This document shows, in pieces, positions 59,216 through 64,000 of a stretch of DNA of 64,000 bases. Source of the DNA: Biomphalaria glabrata (lineage: Eukaryota > Mollusca > Gastropoda > Planorbidae); contig NC_074711.1 of assembly GCF_947242115.1 (NCBI RefSeq), forward strand, positions 6,851,934 through 6,915,933. Reading direction: 5' to 3'. The position numbers and the translations under genes are program-made. The notes below the pieces were generated by a model. The model did not search any database. It was not told the DNA's origin and saw nothing but the letters and a program-made list of their open reading frames with translations. How positions within the stretch are numbered: the stretch's first letter is position 1; every line of letters starts with the position of its first letter.

Positions 59216-61972
59216 CTACAGTAATGTCAAGTCTTTGAACAGTATGTCACAGGCAAGCTGATACTTGCTCATGTCATAGTCAACCCCTCTACTCTCATCC
59301 TCATCATCCAGCCAATATTTTACCAAATATACATCTTTCATTCCTTTTTTAAGTCCCTTTACCCTGCCACTATATAATACAGGGCCTGCACTGTACCAAT
59401 AGTGACAGATCAACCTGTCAATAACATTTCCAGATAACAATTCCTGCACATCCATCCAAGTCTGTTCAGTCACGTTAGTAATCAGTTCCTTAATCTTGTC
59501 AATGTAATTGTCTTGTCTTAAAAGTTTTTCAATTTTCTTTCTTTCTTTCTGTTCTGTCTCCTGGTTTTTTTGCTCCGCCCTCAGAGCAATCTCCTTAGTC
59601 ACCTCTGACGTCCTCACTCGATTAGCCTGCCTCCTACTGCGAGAGACACCAATGGCCCAAGTCACCCTTTCAGTCATATCTGAGACACTCAGAGAATCTA
59701 GATAGGCTACAGTTCTGTTCTTTAGGGAACGGATTCTAGAGGACATGTAGCACATCGTTGCATTTGGTGCTTTTTTCTTGGCTGCACTAAACATGCCAAT
59801 CACCTCTTCAGAATCCATGTTATGTAGCCTAGCAGATTCTGTCTGGGTGCTCATCAGATCAGACACATTCATACTAAGATACCTTTTATACTGCCTATTG
59901 ATAGTTTCTGCAATAGAAGACAGACTAGCTTTTATCATGTTTTCAACTTCCTTATCTTGAGGGCAGAGCAAAAGAACCTCCAGTATGGGATCATTAACAT
60001 CAAGGATTTCACCAAAGAAGTCTAGGTTTCTTGTGAAAATACTAAAGGGATTACTAAGGCATTGATCTACTTGGGCTAGAACTTCTTTAATGACTGTGAC
60101 AGCCCCAAGATGAGAAACAGCTTGCGCACCAGGCGCAATGTAAAATTTTTTCATCCAAGGGCTTGTCAACAGTTTCCCTACCACACCCATAACAAAAAGT
60201 TGTTTCTTCCCAGTTTCACTATTGAGGTCACTGTGCAGGCAACTTATCAGCGATCCAGAGGAAAGGGCAGGGGATTTTAAAAATGATAATATTTGGTCAT
60301 AATGAAGGACCAATATTCCACATGTATGAAAAAAAACGTGCAAACGATTTCCCCTATACCGTGGAATAAGGCCCTTGGGTAAGTTTTCATTTAGTAGAAA
60401 GGAAATAAAATTTTTGGGGTCACCCTTTCCATCTCGATATCTGAGTTTGTCTATTTGTAAGACAATGTTGCCTGCTATGCAGTCACTCCCAATAAGGCTG
60501 CTCCTTTCTGTCTGCAGGGACTTAAGTGCCAACCTGCAGCCTTTTGAAATACTATCAAGTGGGTGCAGGTGGCAATTAAGTTCATTTAAGGTTTTACCCC
60601 ATAATGCATTTAATTTAACTATGGAAGCATGATTTACTGATGCCCGGTCTGACATAGTGTTGGAAATATTTTTGATAATTTGATTATAACTAGTGGAAAA
60701 CTCTATCTTATGGAAATCAGAATAAACATATGCTAAATTTTTTATAGATTCAATTAAGTGTTTTTCATAGTCCTCAGCCCTCCCACCACTCAACTGATCT
60801 AAAGCTATAACAAAAGTATCAGTTGGAGTGGTGAGATGTACTGAATTGACAAGAACACCCTCTTGGGTTGTGGCATCAAACCCAAGAGTTAGATGTGGTG
60901 TTTTCATGGCAACTTCAGCGGCTTGTAGGTCTGAAATAACACCAAGTTCTCTTACAAAGTTGTCTACTGATGTTCTGTGAGGGACACAATCAAGAAGCAC
61001 ACCCAATCTCTGTGATAAACTACTAACTATAGGGGAGATGGAAGAGGTTGGGGCTTGGTATAAAATACAATTAAAAAACATTAATCTTGTCATAACATCA
61101 TACATTTTCTTATTTTTTTTAAGGGACCTAGCTTTATTTTCTTTTAATTCTTTAAGTTCATCTTCAAGATGTAGTTTATCACTTTGAAGGGATGTTATGA
61201 TTGCGTCCTTCACAGCCAATTCTTTATTGAAAGATGATTTCATTTTTTTTAATATCTCTTGATGTTTTTTTGTTTGCAAAATACATTTTTTACATTTTAA
61301 AAAACTTTGTTTGCCAGAAGCAATTTCATATTCATGCAATTTTTTTAATAACCTATTAATTCTCTCATTTTTTCGGTGAACAGACCGTCTAAGATTTTTA
61401 ATAAGGTTAGGCTGAGAATTGATTTGAGATTTTAATAAACATATTTTTTTCCTATATTTATTCTTGTCTTCACTTCTTGCCTGGGACACAAAAGAAAGTC
61501 GTCTTTTTAAATGTCTTCTGCGAGGGGTTAATTCATCATTGCTTCTTAAATTTGATGAAACAGGATTTATTTCAGTTTGCTGTATAACTTTTGTTGGAGT
61601 TAAATCAGGGTTAGAAGCAGTTGTGGTAGGTAACTGATAAAAAATTTGACAGCAAATGTTTTGAATTTCAGACAAATATTTTGTTATATTATTTTTATAC
61701 TTTCCAAGGGTGCATTGAATTAAATAACGAACTTTTGAAATCAAACATGGATTAAATGGGAATCCAAAAATTGAAGCAACACTTTCAGCTGTGGATGTTT
61801 GAGAGGAGTGATTTTGCAGATAAATTAGGAGGACATGTCCTTTTAGGCATAGTTTATTATTGTCATCAGGTGTAAGTTCAGAATAATTAAAATTTTCATA
61901 AAGAAATTTGTAGAAAATAGTGTCTTCAATATTTGTACAGGATGAAAGCTTTCTTTTTCTTTGTCTTGGCAT
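59216..61972 (-). CDS. Transposase-like protein of uncharacterised family
   Basis: Intact single-exon frame of 918 aa starting at ATG 61,972 (MPRQRKRKLSS). The frame stays open 14 codons further upstream, but only from a TTG. The N-terminus is basic (possible nuclear signal). Residues about 190-290 are a charged coiled coil with a CKKC pair (227/230). The central part looks like an RNase-H-fold DDE nuclease: LTLGFDATTQEG (D366), NTMSDRASVNHA (D442), then ELNCHLHPLD (H468, H470) and, late, HNMDSEEVIGMF (E722/E723) as a candidate third acid. Distinctive phrases (YRDGKGDPKNF, PRYRGNRLHVFFHTCG, AAKKKAPNATMCYMSSRIR) match, from memory, multi-copy uncharacterised proteins of fish and invertebrates. 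It may be a live transposon gene or a domesticated one. No terminal inverted repeats were found around it. Confidence 0.72.
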   Translation of the reverse strand: MPRQRKRKLSSCTNIEDTIFYKFLYENFNYSELTPDDNNKLCLKGHVLLIYLQNHSSQTSTAESVASIFGFPFNPCLISKVRYLIQCTLGKYKNNITKYLSEIQNICCQIFYQLPTTTASNPDLTPTKVIQQTEINPVSSNLRSNDELTPRRRHLKRRLSFVSQARSEDKNKYRKKICLLKSQINSQPNLIKNLRRSVHRKNERINRLLKKLHEYEIASGKQSFLKCKKCILQTKKHQEILKKMKSSFNKELAVKDAIITSLQSDKLHLEDELKELKENKARSLKKNKKMYDVMTRLMFFNCILYQAPTSSISPIVSSLSQRLGVLLDCVPHRTSVDNFVRELGVISDLQAAEVAMKTPHLTLGFDATTQEGVLVNSVHLTTPTDTFVIALDQLSGGRAEDYEKHLIESIKNLAYVYSDFHKIEFSTSYNQIIKNISNTMSDRASVNHASIVKLNALWGKTLNELNCHLHPLDSISKGCRLALKSLQTERSSLIGSDCIAGNIVLQIDKLRYRDGKGDPKNFISFLLNENLPKGLIPRYRGNRLHVFFHTCGILVLHYDQILSFLKSPALSSGSLISCLHSDLNSETGKKQLFVMGVVGKLLTSPWMKKFYIAPGAQAVSHLGAVTVIKEVLAQVDQCLSNPFSIFTRNLDFFGEILDVNDPILEVLLLCPQDKEVENMIKASLSSIAETINRQYKRYLSMNVSDLMSTQTESARLHNMDSEEVIGMFSAAKKKAPNATMCYMSSRIRSLKNRTVAYLDSLSVSDMTERVTWAIGVSRSRRQANRVRTSEVTKEIALRAEQKNQETEQKERKKIEKLLRQDNYIDKIKELITNVTEQTWMDVQELLSGNVIDRLICHYWYSAGPVLYSGRVKGLKKGMKDVYLVKYWLDDEDESRGVDYDMSKYQLACDILFKDLTLL

Positions 61973-62040
61973 GATATCAGTTAAAGAGTATAGGTGCGTA
62001 AGTGAATAATCCAATGGAAAATCTTAAAATAATTCTTGAG

Positions 62041-62135
62041 AAATAATTGATAGTAGATTGTATTGTAGATCTAGTAATTAGGTAAACATTGAAGTTGATT
62101 CTATTGTAGCTCTAGACCATCTAGTAATTAGATAA
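62041..62135 (+). repeat. Short tandem duplication
   Basis: Two copies of a unit with GATTCTATTGTAG, CTAGTAATTAGNTAAACATT, about 50 bp apart, directly upstream of the transposase-like gene. Confidence 0.6.
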
Positions 62136-62266
62136 ACATTAAATTACAATCTATAGAAATTATATAAAATTTAAGTAGCCTATATTAATCATAGAATTAA
62201 ATAGTCAAAAAAAAGGTGCTGGTATGCCGTACCAATGTGTACTGTCAAAAAAAAAAAAAAAGCCCT

Positions 62267-62292
62267 GTATATATATATATATATATATATAT
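62267..62292. repeat. (TA)n microsatellite
   Basis: About twelve TA units after a poly-A run. Confidence 0.9.
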
Positions 62293-62499
62293 CAATGGCC
62301 TGGGTGACACGATGATCATTATGTGCTGCTATATCATCACTTCTATCATACTCATATAGCATTAGTATGATAATAATCATAGCAATCAGAATGATTAACA
62401 TATATGTAAAAATGTAAAATGTAAAAATAAAAAAATTCTAATCAATCTATCTAGATATATTGAATGGAATATATACTAAAATGTTTTACATGTTTCGGA

Positions 62500-62645
62500 T
62501 GTTCCTTCAGAGTTGAAGATAATTACTTCCTAGTCCAAACCTCCCGCAGGACGATGGGGGATGGAAGCGGGCAGGGTTTGAACCCGGGACCATCGATAAA
62601 TCTGAACGACAGTCCAGCGTGCAAACCGCACGACCAGGCAGCCAT
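62500..62645 (-). mobile_element. tRNA-derived SINE, second family, reverse
   Basis: The minus strand reads TGGATGGCTGCCTGGTCGTG (A-box region), then GGTCCCGGGTTCAAACCCTG (perfect B box), then a tail ending GAAGTAATTATCTTCAACTC. Differs from the SINEs in the OTUD7 introns. The short plus-strand ORF across it is spurious. Confidence 0.85.
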
Positions 62646-62649
62646 CCAT

Positions 62650-63715
62650 ACTAATATAGATATATTAGAGCCAATATCTAATTCTAATATGAATATTAAT
62701 TAAGATTACAGGATAAAGCAATCAAACTGTCTTAAATAAAATTAATCAGATCTACTGATCTAAAGTAGTCTACATCTAGTCAATCTAGTATAGAATTCTA
62801 ACTAACTAGATATAGATAGGCCTTCTTTATGTAGTTAGATAAGATCTACTTTAATACATAATTTAGTTAATACAGTAGTTGAGTAGTATAAAATATAAAT
62901 ATAGTCAGAGTAGATATAATAGAAATAAGAGTCAGTAAAATAGACTGGGCTGGGTCTGTATTAGAACTGTAATTAGTGTAATATTATTTAAAATTTTATA
63001 GACAAATTGTTCTAAATTAAATAATAGTAATACTAATAGATCTAGTTTTTTAAAGACATCTAGCTAGATCTATATAGATCTAGTATGTATTATATAGAAC
63101 TAGAGTCTATATATATATAATATAGATCTATATTCTAGAAAGTCTAAATAAATAAATAATAGATCTATAATCTATATTATTCTATAAGTATAATATAGCC
63201 AATGAATTAGATTAGATTATTTTAGATCAAGTAATTAGATAATTAGATTTAGACTTAGATTATTAGATCATTAGTAGATATAGATTATAGATTAGTCTGA
63301 TTAGATATAACATTATAACATATAAATTATAATGACTAACTTAGACTAATGATATTGATATAGATAAACTTTGATAAAGTAGATTTTAGTAGTGTAGATC
63401 TAATCAAGACTAAGTAAGTCACTAATCTATTCATGATCTATCAAATCAAATTCAATAGAGTAAAATAGTTAATCTAGAAATGTCTAGTCAAGTCTAGTAT
63501 AGAGTCTAGATCTAGATTTTGTTTGTGCAGTAATTTGATTCAAAAACATTTAGATCTAGATCAAGATCTAACTAAGCAGATCTAAAATTCACATATAGAT
63601 CTAGACTCTAGACATCTAGATCTAGATATCACTATTTCATTACGAAATGTAAATACTTAAATAGATCTAGACTCTAGACTAGATTCTAAATGTTTACACT
63701 TGACTACAGACAAAA
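62650..63715. repeat. AGATCT/TCTAGA-rich AT tract
   Basis: Third large block of the palindromic low-complexity sequence, densest at 63,040-63,130 and 63,480-63,700. No coding exon was recognised. Confidence 0.7.
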
Positions 63716-63734
63716 AGGCTAAAAATAGTTCATT

Positions 63735-64000
63735 GTTGTCACGTGACCGTAATGATAAATTGATTTTTTTTTCACCTTTTAACATGTAACATGCTTGAGC
63801 AAAATGCTAATAGAAAAGACATAACCGGCTATATAGGAAGCAGAATAAATTAAATTAATAAGAAAATGCACGTGTAACATGACTAATTCAAAATATTATT
63901 TGACAAAATGGTTTTTGGATGCAATCATTTGCCAAAACTGAAAAACCTCGAGGTCTGATCCATTGCCGCCATTTTTTAAAAAAAGTCACATTTGTCATGA
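63735..64000. promoter_or_regulatory. Possible promoter at the window edge
   Basis: TCACGTGACC (USF/CLEAR-type E-box, 63,739) and GCCGCCATTTT (YY1-type, 63,965) lie within 240 bp at the end of an AT-rich tract. They suggest a gene starting near or beyond the right edge. Motifs only. Confidence 0.25.

Noticed and set aside
61973-62014. Longer N-terminus for the transposase-like protein
   Set aside because: The extension begins with TTG; the first ATG is at 61,972 and starts a basic segment typical of such proteins.
62530-62640. A genuine tRNA gene
   Set aside because: The A and B boxes are good, but the sequence does not close an acceptor stem and continues into a SINE tail.

Overview
The window is nuclear DNA of an animal, most likely a gastropod mollusc and perhaps a freshwater pulmonate. 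This rests on the gene models (many small exons with GT-AG introns), the very AT-rich composition, tRNA-derived SINEs and CR1/Jockey-like LINEs, and long tracts of palindromic AGATCT/TCTAGA low-complexity sequence that I associate with snail genomes. The species cannot be fixed from the sequence alone.

Three host genes can be assembled exon by exon with the reading frame kept across every splice. A perilipin (lipid-droplet coat protein, + strand, nine coding exons, 478 aa) lies at 11.56-16.90 kb. An OTUD7/Cezanne-type OTU deubiquitinase (+ strand, nine coding exons, 865 aa) lies at 24.28-33.91 kb, with two A20 zinc fingers. A TACC-family centrosome/spindle protein (- strand, fifteen coding exons, 1781 aa) lies at 40.83-51.65 kb; one 3.8-kb exon carries a tandem protein repeat rich in DPF and NSP motifs. 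The last two genes converge. A fourth long intact ORF (- strand, 59.22-61.97 kb, 918 aa) looks like a transposase-type protein of a widespread, uncharacterised family. A possible first exon of another gene starts at 55,504.

Layout: 0-11 kb is a mobile-element graveyard. It holds a Gag-only LTR fossil, LINE 3' ends, a 2.7-kb DNA element with 8-bp target duplications that carries a hairpin-bearing 97-bp minisatellite and a G-rich array, and two shorter inverted-repeat elements. 11.5-18 kb is perilipin and its trailer. 18-23 kb is AT-rich AGATCT sequence, LINE tails and a GC-rich hairpin islet. 24-37 kb is OTUD7, with a decayed LINE (2A-like motif plus PHD-like finger) in intron 1 and SINEs in later introns. 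37-40 kb holds a second LINE and a 551-bp MITE with 40 identical bases at each end. 40.8-51.7 kb is TACC, followed upstream by a second islet related to the one at 23 kb. 52-64 kb is AT-rich sequence, satellite arrays, the transposase-like gene and a SINE.

The genes do not form a pathway: perilipin belongs to fat storage, OTUD7 to ubiquitin editing and TACC to microtubule organisation. The more unusual material is the repeat structure and the expanded TACC exon.
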